Position numbers and translations under genes: made by a program
Shown here: piece by piece, positions 42,498-50,878 of the stretch
Numbering within the stretch: position 1 is the first letter of the stretch
How the letters are laid out: each line of letters begins with the position of its first letter
Assembly: GCA_902491575.1 (NCBI GenBank)
Contig: CABUID010000010.1
Span: 8,725 to 72,724, forward strand
Reading direction: 5' to 3'
Source: an uncultured Bacillota bacterium
Lineage (GTDB): Bacteria > Bacillota_I > Bacilli_A > RFN20 > CAG-631
Length of the DNA: 64,000 nucleotides
The notes under the pieces: model-generated
The model's database searches: none
The model's input: the letters and a program-made list of their open reading frames with translations, nothing else
What the model was told of the DNA's origin: nothing

Positions 42498-45392
42498 ATG
42501 AAAAAAAAATACATTACAAATATTTTAATGCTTTCTACGTTAACTTTAGCTACTGGATGTCAATCGAACAATACATCTGAAAGCAATCAACCTTCAGATT
42601 CATCGACGAATTCAACATCTGAAGAAAATTATCCAAAATTGGATTACCGGTTAGAAGATGGTGAAACTTATAACCAAATTACCCTTAAGTATGAAGAACT
42701 AACAGAATTGACATACAATACGATTTCCATTAGTGGCATTAATAATTTAGCTGTTAATCCTTATAGAATTGCTTATTTTGATGGACAAGCTACTATTAAA
42801 AATCCAACAGCTTCTTTATTAAATGAACAAAACATTTTGTATACATCAGCCTGGTATTCAAGATATACTTTTAATCGTCAAGATGCTTGTACTGAATATG
42901 TTTTAACCAATGAAGATGGTGCTTGGTATGTAAGCAGTATTTCAAATTCTTCCGAAACATTTATTCCTTTTAATGGTGCCGTTTTATCTTTACCATCATC
43001 TCATAATGCATTAAAAGTTGGCGATGTGATTTCATTTACGAAAGGTTCAATCCCTACTTATGATATTGGATTTTATAATCAAGATGGAATGCGATTAGCC
43101 GTAAAAAGTGCTAATAAAGTCTCTTGGAACCGAAATGGTATTAATTTATTCGATCAAAACTCTATTTCATCGGTAACTCCTTCACAATGGGAAAAAATAT
43201 CCACTATAAACTGTTATTATGATGAAAACAAACAATCTTATATTGTCGATAAATTCCGTTTGATGAATGAATATAAAAAGATTTATACAAATGTCCATAA
43301 TGGCTTTATGATTGGAGCAAATTTGGATGCTGATATTGAAAAAATGGCTACAGTTGAAGGTGTTCGTTTTAATTTACATGACACTATTTTAGTGGAAGAA
43401 AATGCCGCTATCCATTCACAAGGCTATGAATTTACTTTAAATGGAACTAATAATTATACTTTAGATAGTGGTAACGTTCTTTCTTTTAAAATTGAGAAAT
43501 CAACAAGTAATGTGACTACTTCCCGTTGGGAAGTTGAAATTGGCATTGATAGAAATAATATCATAGTATCCACAGGGTGCCATGTTGATATACCACAAGA
43601 TGGTTATAAATTAGCTATTAAAACTGCTGAAAATACAACAGGAGAACAATTGAATTTACTTTTGGAAAATGTCTTTACAAAAGCAAGTAGTATTATTATT
43701 AGTGGAAATAATTTATACATCAATAGTACTTCTTCTCAAAGAGTAAATGGACTTTACCGCCAAGTTGCCTCTTTATTAGAAGATACATTAGATGATTTAG
43801 CTTATTATAATTATTCTTATGATACCATAGCACTAAATGACATCGCTTTACAATTAGAAAATATTAAAATTCAAATGGATAAAATTTACTCTACTGAAAA
43901 TGCGACATTACAATATCGTCTTTATACATTAATGGGAGAAGTAAATCAACAATATTATCGGATTTTAGGGGCTACCAATCGTAATGAAGCGGCTCAGGTT
44001 AAATCATGCTGGTATATCAATGATTATAATGGAATAGATAGCAACTTAGAAAGTATACAAAAACAACTCGATATTATCAAAGCTTCGGGAACAAATGAAA
44101 TTATTGTGGGTACGATTAGTAAAGGTTTAGCGAATTATAATAATTCAAAAGTATTTAATATGAATCCTTCTGTTTCTAATAAGAATTATGGAAAATATGG
44201 TTCGGATTTTTTAAAGGCAATCACGAGTGAAGCTCATTTAAGAAATATAAAAGTAATCGGTTGTTTTAATCCATTCACAGATGGAATTGAAAATAATTGG
44301 CCAGAATTAAAAGAAGCCTATGCATTAAGTATTAATGGAGAAACAAGTGTATCTACTTCTCAAGGTGCCGTAAAAATGTTAGATCCTGCCAATTCATTAG
44401 TACAAGAAAAAATACAGGAAACTATCCAAGATATTTTTGAATCCAACCCTGATTTAGATGGCATTCATTTAGACTATATTCGTTTTGGCGCAGATAACAA
44501 TAGCATTCAATCCATTACTGGAGTAACACAATCCGCTTTAGATCAATTCAATCAATATTGCCAAGAAAACAAATATGGTTATTCTATTGCTTCTGTTGAA
44601 GATTTAAGAACTCTATTAAAAAATAATAGCGATGTATTTTCAAAATTCAATACTTTCCAAGCGAATTTAATTACCAATACAGTAAAAAATATTAAAGATG
44701 TTTGTAAAAAATTTGATAAACCATTATCTTGTGCAGTTGCTGATGATTCTGCCTATGTTAAAACTTGGAAATGTCAAGATTGGGGAACATGGGCTAAACT
44801 TGGATACGTAGATGCTTTGTATTTAATGGATTATTATTTTGACGAATATTGGGTAAATTATTACTTTGAAGATATGTTAAAAGCCACGGATAATCAAACC
44901 ATGCTCATTACAGGAATCGATCCATCTTACGCTGGTTTAATATCGGAATATTACGCGCGTTTAATAAAAGGTGGAGTGACCAATATTCATTCCCATGGTT
45001 ATGCTATATTTGGCTCACATACACAAAATGCAAAAAAAGATGGATGGGATTTAATCCAGTCATCTAACTGGATTGATTCACTTTCACCATTTGATGCTTT
45101 AATGGATACAATGAAAGCATCCGGTGATCTTTTGTTAAAACGTTGTGATGACATTTATATTCATTATGGAAATCAAACAAACGTTCAAAAAGAAAAACTC
45201 GAAAATGATTTAAATACTCTTTATACATTCATTAGTGGAGATAATGTAAGTAGTTGTGAATCCGTTATCGATAAACTTGAAATGATGATGAATGAACAAT
45301 ATGCTGATAATGAAGCTAATAAAAGAATTAATGAACAATTACAATATATGCATAAAATTGCCTCTATGAAATTCAATGTTCTTAAAGATTAA
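42498..45392 (+). CDS. Surface lipoprotein with GHL10-type glycosidase-like domain
   Basis: 964 residues from the ATG at 42498 (GGGTGA ribosome site). The signal peptide ends LATGC (Cys21) and is followed by a Ser/Asn-rich spacer. The N-terminal half (60-490) is beta-rich and unassigned. Residues 500-800 resemble the GHL10/YngK (DUF187) family: VKSCWYINDYNGID, IIVGTISKG, VIGCFNPFTDG, MLDPANSLVQEKI, and DLDGIHLDYIRFG at about 650, the typical strand carrying acidic residues of the TIM barrel. The C-terminus is helical. It probably acts on surface or host glycans; the substrate is unknown. Confidence 0.78.
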   Translation: MKKKYITNILMLSTLTLATGCQSNNTSESNQPSDSSTNSTSEENYPKLDYRLEDGETYNQITLKYEELTELTYNTISISGINNLAVNPYRIAYFDGQATIKNPTASLLNEQNILYTSAWYSRYTFNRQDACTEYVLTNEDGAWYVSSISNSSETFIPFNGAVLSLPSSHNALKVGDVISFTKGSIPTYDIGFYNQDGMRLAVKSANKVSWNRNGINLFDQNSISSVTPSQWEKISTINCYYDENKQSYIVDKFRLMNEYKKIYTNVHNGFMIGANLDADIEKMATVEGVRFNLHDTILVEENAAIHSQGYEFTLNGTNNYTLDSGNVLSFKIEKSTSNVTTSRWEVEIGIDRNNIIVSTGCHVDIPQDGYKLAIKTAENTTGEQLNLLLENVFTKASSIIISGNNLYINSTSSQRVNGLYRQVASLLEDTLDDLAYYNYSYDTIALNDIALQLENIKIQMDKIYSTENATLQYRLYTLMGEVNQQYYRILGATNRNEAAQVKSCWYINDYNGIDSNLESIQKQLDIIKASGTNEIIVGTISKGLANYNNSKVFNMNPSVSNKNYGKYGSDFLKAITSEAHLRNIKVIGCFNPFTDGIENNWPELKEAYALSINGETSVSTSQGAVKMLDPANSLVQEKIQETIQDIFESNPDLDGIHLDYIRFGADNNSIQSITGVTQSALDQFNQYCQENKYGYSIASVEDLRTLLKNNSDVFSKFNTFQANLITNTVKNIKDVCKKFDKPLSCAVADDSAYVKTWKCQDWGTWAKLGYVDALYLMDYYFDEYWVNYYFEDMLKATDNQTMLITGIDPSYAGLISEYYARLIKGGVTNIHSHGYAIFGSHTQNAKKDGWDLIQSSNWIDSLSPFDALMDTMKASGDLLLKRCDDIYIHYGNQTNVQKEKLENDLNTLYTFISGDNVSSCESVIDKLEMMMNEQYADNEANKRINEQLQYMHKIASMKFNVLKD

Positions 45393-45420
45393 AAACAGTC
45401 AGAAAACTGACTGTTTTATT
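45393..45420. terminator. Bidirectional terminator
   Basis: Perfect 10-bp stem AAACAGTCAG/CTGACTGTTT (45393-45402 with 45407-45416), loop AAAA, with T-rich flanks both ways. It separates the converging lipoprotein and PH-like genes. Confidence 0.85.
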
Positions 45421-45853
45421 TTTTATTTTGAATAAGATTTTTTTCTTCACATAAAGTGATGAAGTCTTGAATTTGAATTTCTGATAACATATTTTGAATG
45501 AAATGTGTACCATTCGTTTCTTCTACTACTAAACAGAGCATAGCTTTATTTCTATCCACTTGTTTTGTAATGCGTATCAAATCTTTTTTATCGATTACAA
45601 AATAGTTTAACCGAGGGAAAAATAATGTTGATGACTGGCGCGTATAGCAAATCGTTATACAATCTTGTTGAACAGATAATCCAGTTTTTACGTAATAATA
45701 AAAAGCATTAATGAATAAATATAAACAAATGAGCATAACAAGTAAAAACATCACAAGATCTAAAATAGAAAAACAAAATAAAATAACGGCTAAAACAATT
45801 AAAACTATCATGACAATGCATTTATTTTTTTGGATATTATTCTTAAATTTCAT
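45416..45853 (-). CDS. Two-helix membrane protein with PH-like cytoplasmic domain
   Basis: 145 residues. Two adjoining membrane helices (about 13-32 and 34-52) are followed by a soluble region of about 90 residues, with the strand-rich pattern GLSVQQDCITICYTRQSSTLFFPRLNYFVI and a C-terminal helix. That is the layout of YcxB/bacterial-PH-type small membrane proteins; the assignment is from topology only. It is last in a three-gene minus-strand unit after the MBL hydrolase (10-base gap). Confidence 0.6.
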   Translation of the reverse strand: MKFKNNIQKNKCIVMIVLIVLAVILFCFSILDLVMFLLVMLICLYLFINAFYYYVKTGLSVQQDCITICYTRQSSTLFFPRLNYFVIDKKDLIRITKQVDRNKAMLCLVVEETNGTHFIQNMLSEIQIQDFITLCEEKNLIQNKK

Positions 45854-45863
45854 GGATTATTCC

Positions 45864-46643
45864 TCACTGAACCAACGATTTACGAATTACCATTTCTGCC
45901 GTTTTATATTGAACATAATAAGAAGTTTCATGATTGAATTTTGTTGCATGACAATGTTGATAAGTGACCTCACCCTTCAATACTTTATCACACAAATCTT
46001 TCATGTTCATAACAAGATCCATATTTAAAGGATTATAGGCTTTTACCCGGCTCGTTTTCTCTTGACCATAATGACCACCCCAAAATTGCCAGTCCTGTAA
46101 ATCAAAAGAATAATGATTTTTTAAATAATCAATAAAATCCTCTATTGATTTTTTATATTTAGACAAACAAACTGCCTCTTCAACCTGCATCCAAACGCCA
46201 CATCCAGAACCAAATTGATCACCTGTGAACAAGTTATGGTTTGTTTCATCAATAAAAATCGTACTTCCTTTTGTATGACCTGGAAAAGCGATGGCTTTGA
46301 TAATCAAATTTCCTAAATCAAAAGTTATTTCTTTATCGAAATAAAGGAACTTATTAAGGTCAACTTTAATTCTATTTAAATCAATTTTTTCTTCTTTACT
46401 CATATATATTTCTGGAAATTCATGGACATGACCAATATGGTCATAATGAGCATGTGTCACAGCAACAATTAATTTTTTATCGGTAATTTTACGTATTTCT
46501 TCCATCAAACAGTTACTTGATTCCATTCCAGTATCAATTAATAAAGCTGCATCTTTACCAATAATTAAATAACTTGTACATAAATCTTTATCATTTATCA
46601 ACCAGGTGTGTTGATCTATTTTTTTTACATCATAAGCATTCAT
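45864..46643 (-). CDS. Metallo-beta-lactamase fold hydrolase
   Basis: 259 residues. The dinuclear metal site is complete: THAHYDHIGH (HxHxDH), PGHTKGSTIFID (third His), FTGDQFGSG (bridging Asp) and a C-terminal GGHYG His. The family includes glyoxalase II-like and other thioester/phosphodiester hydrolases; the substrate here is unknown. It lies 14 bases after the EPSP-synthase-like gene. Confidence 0.88.
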   Translation of the reverse strand: MNAYDVKKIDQHTWLINDKDLCTSYLIIGKDAALLIDTGMESSNCLMEEIRKITDKKLIVAVTHAHYDHIGHVHEFPEIYMSKEEKIDLNRIKVDLNKFLYFDKEITFDLGNLIIKAIAFPGHTKGSTIFIDETNHNLFTGDQFGSGCGVWMQVEEAVCLSKYKKSIEDFIDYLKNHYSFDLQDWQFWGGHYGQEKTSRVKAYNPLNMDLVMNMKDLCDKVLKGEVTYQHCHATKFNHETSYYVQYKTAEMVIRKSLVQ

Positions 46644-46657
46644 TTTGGCACCTCATT

Positions 46658-47935
46658 TTAATTATGTATAAAATCAATTAATACACCATATCTTTTTAAA
46701 TCATTAAAAAAATTGTCATATAAATTATAAATACAATCCGCATTTTTAATAATAATAGGAACATCCGATAAAATAGCGAGATAAGTTATAGCCATCGCTA
46801 TATACGGATCGTTTTCACAATCAATTTGTTTTTTCTCTTTAACTTTACTTGGATGAATAATCACTTCATTTTCAAAAGATGAATAGTCTAACCCTAATTT
46901 AGTAAAGATTTTGGATAAAATAGCAAATTGTTTTTTTACCCGATTTTTAGAAAAATCAATATGTGTAATAATACAATCTTGTTGATTCAATACACCCAAA
47001 ACCATTAGTAATGGCAAACTATTTTCAACATTATTTTCCATTTTATGAAAATTAATGGTTTTCTTTTTAATCGCTTTTTTTGGAAAATGAAAAGCAAAAT
47101 CAATAATGTTCTTTTTAATGAATGAAAACAACTTTGTCGATTCTTGAGTAGAACCACCATTATAATTGAATATTTTTAATATAGAATTCGTTGTTTCAAG
47201 TTTTTGGCTTAATAAAACCTTATGACTTAATAAAAATTTATCCATTTCTGTACGAATTTTACAATGTTTATAAAGTTGATTTCCATTTATTTCATAACGC
47301 ATAGTGGCTGGATGTTTTATATCTATATGAAAGTGTTTTAAAATTCTTAAAATAGTAACATAGTTTTCTTCACTTCGTACAGGAGCTCTTAATTTTAAAA
47401 CAGATTGCTTGTTTAACAATGGAAAAGCTAAAAACAACCCTGCTACTAAAGCAATATCCATATCTCCGTCAAATTCGCTTTCCTTTGCTTCCATTATTTT
47501 TTCAAATCGAATCATTTCTTTTTCAACAAAAAAACTAATTCCATAAGATTCAAATAAGGATTGGTATTCACATAATTCTTGAAATATTTCTTCGTTTGTC
47601 TTTACACCAAAAGGTTGCTGAACACTACAAAGTAAAGGAATCATCATTTTTGCAGTAGTAGAACTATTTCCACAAACAAATAAAGAATTTTTATATTTAA
47701 TGTTATTATCAATTCCTTTGATAATATACTTCTCATTACTTTTTCTTATATTTGCTCCAATCGCTTTACACCATGAAATTGTCGTATCAATTTCATGACT
47801 TGAAAGAGTATTTTTAATAATCGATGTCCCTTTGGCTAAAGAAGCACATATAATCTCTAAATGTAAGCAAAAAGGTGAAGCATTAGCTTCAATTTCATTT
47901 GGTATAACATTCAAAGGATAAATTTTTGCTTTCAT
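46658..47935 (-). CDS. Degenerate EPSP synthase (AroA)-fold protein
   Basis: 425 residues with the two-domain inside-out barrel pattern of EPSP synthase: GTSIIKNTLSSHEIDTTISWCKAIGANI near the N-terminus, CGNSSTTAKMMIPLL for the GNAGTT loop, and AMAITYLAIL...DCIYNLYDNFFNDLKRYGV at the end. The substrate-binding residues are gone. KSxxxR aligns with Pro21/Phe22/Leu26. The KETDR segment aligns with KNRVK, so the Glu and Arg are lost. DHRMAM reads DPYIAMA. It is therefore unlikely to make EPSP. It is not frameshifted and heads a compact three-gene unit, so it is probably a pseudoenzyme or an enzyme with a new substrate. Confidence 0.75.
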   Translation of the reverse strand: MKAKIYPLNVIPNEIEANASPFCLHLEIICASLAKGTSIIKNTLSSHEIDTTISWCKAIGANIRKSNEKYIIKGIDNNIKYKNSLFVCGNSSTTAKMMIPLLCSVQQPFGVKTNEEIFQELCEYQSLFESYGISFFVEKEMIRFEKIMEAKESEFDGDMDIALVAGLFLAFPLLNKQSVLKLRAPVRSEENYVTILRILKHFHIDIKHPATMRYEINGNQLYKHCKIRTEMDKFLLSHKVLLSQKLETTNSILKIFNYNGGSTQESTKLFSFIKKNIIDFAFHFPKKAIKKKTINFHKMENNVENSLPLLMVLGVLNQQDCIITHIDFSKNRVKKQFAILSKIFTKLGLDYSSFENEVIIHPSKVKEKKQIDCENDPYIAMAITYLAILSDVPIIIKNADCIYNLYDNFFNDLKRYGVLIDFIHN

Positions 47936-48023
47936 ACTTTTACTCCTTGTTATTTATATTATACTATATTTGTTCTTATGTCACGAAATTTAATGTAAAA
48001 AATTGTATTTTTTTTTATTTTTC

Positions 48024-48052
48024 TTGTCCTCTATAAAAATACATTATATAAT
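48024..48052 (+). promoter_or_regulatory. Sigma-A promoter for the tandem ABC transporters
   Basis: TTGTCC (48024-48029), exact 17-base spacer, perfect TATAAT (48047-48052). The GGAGGGG ribosome site and ATG at 48107 follow. Confidence 0.65.
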
Positions 48053-48106
48053 CTAGAGTGATTACCTAAATATATTAATATATTTATTTTTTGGAGGGGT
48101 TAGATC

Positions 48107-50866
48107 ATGCTTCAGCTTAGACACATTACAAAAATATATAAAAGCGGCAATAACGAAGTTACTGCATTAGATAATATTAATATTGACTTTCCAGATAAAG
48201 GTTTAGTTTTCGTTGTTGGTAAATCAGGTTCTGGAAAATCAACATTATTAAACATATTAGGTGGCCTTGATAAAATGAATCAGGGCGAAATTATTATCAA
48301 TGGAAGATCAACGAAAGATTTTTCTTCAAGTGATTTTGATGCTTATCGTAATTATCATATTGGCTTTATTTTTCAAGAATTTAATTTGATTGAAGATTTA
48401 TCTGTTAAAGAAAACATTGCTTTGGCTTTAAAAATACAATCAAAAGGTCACGATGAAACCACCATTGATGAAGCTTTAAAACTAGTCAATTTGGAAGGAT
48501 TAGGTTATCGTTCACCTAAAGAATTATCCGGTGGTCAAAAGCAAAGAATAGCAGTTGCACGTGCTCTTGTAAAAAATCCAAATATAATTTTAGCGGATGA
48601 ACCTACGGGTGCATTAGATTCAAAAACAGGGTATGATTTAATGAGTTCATTGAAATCTTTATCAGTAGATAAACTCGTTATTGTGGTTACTCATGATAGT
48701 GAAATGGCCAATATTTTTGGAGATGAAATTATTCAATTAAACGATGGGCATATTTTAAATCATTTCGTGATTTCTCCTCACTATATTAAACCTTCAAATG
48801 AAATCATTTCAAATGAAATTATAAAAATTTCAAGTGGTAGTCAAATTCAATCAAAAGATATTATTAATCAATTATTAAAAAAAGATGTTATCAATTATGT
48901 TTGCTTAACTTCTCAACCAGAACTTTTAACGATTGCTTATCCAGAAACTTATGACAAAATTTTTAAGAAAGAAGATCTTTCTAGTAAATTTGTTACACAT
49001 AATGATATTTTACAAAATGTTGCTACTCCAAACGAAAATCAAAAAAATCAAAAAGCTAAAATAAAAACACAAGAATGCTTTAAAATGGCTTGGGATCAAT
49101 TTAAAAGAAACAAAGGACGTTATTTATTTTTGATTATTTTTACGATTATTGCTTTTTCTTTACTTGGTTTTTCTTCCTTATTTTTTACAGTTAATGATAG
49201 TGATATCATTGCCAATACTTTGAATAAAAATCAACTCAACTTAGGCATTATGGAAAAATATAGTGGAAATCAAAAAGTATTATTTGATAATGACTTTGTA
49301 GATGATTTAAATCAAACCGAAAAAGACACATCTTATTATTTAAGTAAAAAATTAGATTTGAATTATACTTCGAGTAGTCAACAAACCAATTCACCTTTTG
49401 AAATGAAATATTTCCGTGGTATTATTGAATGTAATGATATTCATGATCTCAATTTAAAGATTTTGGAAGGAAAAGCAAGTTTTGATGAACATTCATTAGA
49501 AAATCACGAAATTATCTTATCGGATTATGCAGCATTTGAATTAAGACGAACTGGTTATTTAGGTTATGATAAAGATGGAAATTATGGCGTCATTCGACCA
49601 AATACTTTGCAAGAGCAACTAAATACTTTTGTGGTTATTGATTCTACGGCTTACCAAATTGTGGGTGTATTTCAAACAAATTATGAAGATTTTTTACCTT
49701 TACTCGTATCCGAAATTTATGTAGATGAAGAAGAGACTCAAATTTCATCTTTAAATGCTTTAAAAACTTATTATTATGCTCGAATTTTTGCTCCTAAAGG
49801 ATTTTATGAAAATTATCTAAAAGACAATCCAGAAGAGTATAAACCTTTGTATAGTATCACCATGAGTAAAATTCCACTCTATAAATATGATGCAGAAAAC
49901 GAACAAATCATAGACTCTTTCACTTATGAAGATTTAAATGCTAGTAATATTTCTGAATTTATATGTTTTGATGACATAAAAAGTGATCTTACAGGCCATT
50001 ATGAAACTATTTGGGGTAATGTTCCTGAAAGTCTAGATGAAAATCAAGTCATTTTGTCTTATGATTGGATTAGAACTTATGGATTTACCGAATATGCTAT
50101 TATTGATAAGGCAATGGAAGCTTTTAATCAAAATGTTGAAATTTTTAAAATGTTAAATACTTCTACTATAGATTATCCTATTTATAATGAAAAAATTGAA
50201 GTTGTAGCCGTCATAGACATTGATGATAATTATACGAATAGTGGTAGTATATTTGCTCAATATTATAATGAAATTGAGATGTTTTTTTCAAAAAAATTAG
50301 CTGATCAATTAAATAGTACTTTTTACAAATTTGATCAAATCGTTTTTACTTTAAATCATTCTGTGAATCAAAATGCTAAAACGATTAAAAATTTATTTAA
50401 TGATGGATTTCGTGTATTAAATATTGATGGTTCGGTTCCTACTGATTCATTAGACATTGAATCTTTTCAAATGATTGCTTTGATTGCTTCTTGTGTCATC
50501 TTCCTTTTTGCCGTTTTATTCATGTTTAATCATGTTTCTAGCAGTATAAAGAAAAGGAAAAAAGAAATTGGAATATTACGAGCAACAGGCGCAAGAGGGC
50601 GAGATATAGTAAAGATTTTCACAATAGAAGAAGGCATTTTGTCCTTTATAGTTGCTTTTATTTCATTACTCATTATCTTTTATGCAACTTCCCTTGCCAA
50701 TAGTAATCTTGGAAATATTGCCATTGGTATTCGCATCATAAATATTAACGTTCTTCATCTTCTGATTTTTATTTTATTTACAATGCTATTTTTCATTGTG
50801 ACGACTATCATTCCTGTCATTTCAATTGCAAAAATGAAGCCAATTGATGCTATTCGTAAAATTTAG
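48107..50866 (+). CDS. MacB-like ABC transporter, ATPase fused to FtsX-type permease (first copy)
   Basis: 919 residues. Residues 1-220 are an ATPase of the LolD/MacB type: Walker A GKSGSGKST (38-46), Q-loop FIFQEFNL, signature LSGGQKQR, Walker B IILADEPTGALD and switch His in VVTHD. A cytoplasmic linker of about 110 residues follows. Then come a membrane helix (about 342-365), a large external domain (about 370-775) and three C-terminal helices with the FtsX pattern (KKRKKEIGILRATGARGRDIVKIFTIEEG). Such fusions act as mechanotransmission pumps moving lipoproteins, peptides or toxins at the membrane. It is followed by a second copy 12 bases on. Confidence 0.88.
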   Translation: MLQLRHITKIYKSGNNEVTALDNINIDFPDKGLVFVVGKSGSGKSTLLNILGGLDKMNQGEIIINGRSTKDFSSSDFDAYRNYHIGFIFQEFNLIEDLSVKENIALALKIQSKGHDETTIDEALKLVNLEGLGYRSPKELSGGQKQRIAVARALVKNPNIILADEPTGALDSKTGYDLMSSLKSLSVDKLVIVVTHDSEMANIFGDEIIQLNDGHILNHFVISPHYIKPSNEIISNEIIKISSGSQIQSKDIINQLLKKDVINYVCLTSQPELLTIAYPETYDKIFKKEDLSSKFVTHNDILQNVATPNENQKNQKAKIKTQECFKMAWDQFKRNKGRYLFLIIFTIIAFSLLGFSSLFFTVNDSDIIANTLNKNQLNLGIMEKYSGNQKVLFDNDFVDDLNQTEKDTSYYLSKKLDLNYTSSSQQTNSPFEMKYFRGIIECNDIHDLNLKILEGKASFDEHSLENHEIILSDYAAFELRRTGYLGYDKDGNYGVIRPNTLQEQLNTFVVIDSTAYQIVGVFQTNYEDFLPLLVSEIYVDEEETQISSLNALKTYYYARIFAPKGFYENYLKDNPEEYKPLYSITMSKIPLYKYDAENEQIIDSFTYEDLNASNISEFICFDDIKSDLTGHYETIWGNVPESLDENQVILSYDWIRTYGFTEYAIIDKAMEAFNQNVEIFKMLNTSTIDYPIYNEKIEVVAVIDIDDNYTNSGSIFAQYYNEIEMFFSKKLADQLNSTFYKFDQIVFTLNHSVNQNAKTIKNLFNDGFRVLNIDGSVPTDSLDIESFQMIALIASCVIFLFAVLFMFNHVSSSIKKRKKEIGILRATGARGRDIVKIFTIEEGILSFIVAFISLLIIFYATSLANSNLGNIAIGIRIININVLHLLIFILFTMLFFIVTTIIPVISIAKMKPIDAIRKI

Positions 50867-50878
50867 GAGGATATTAAA

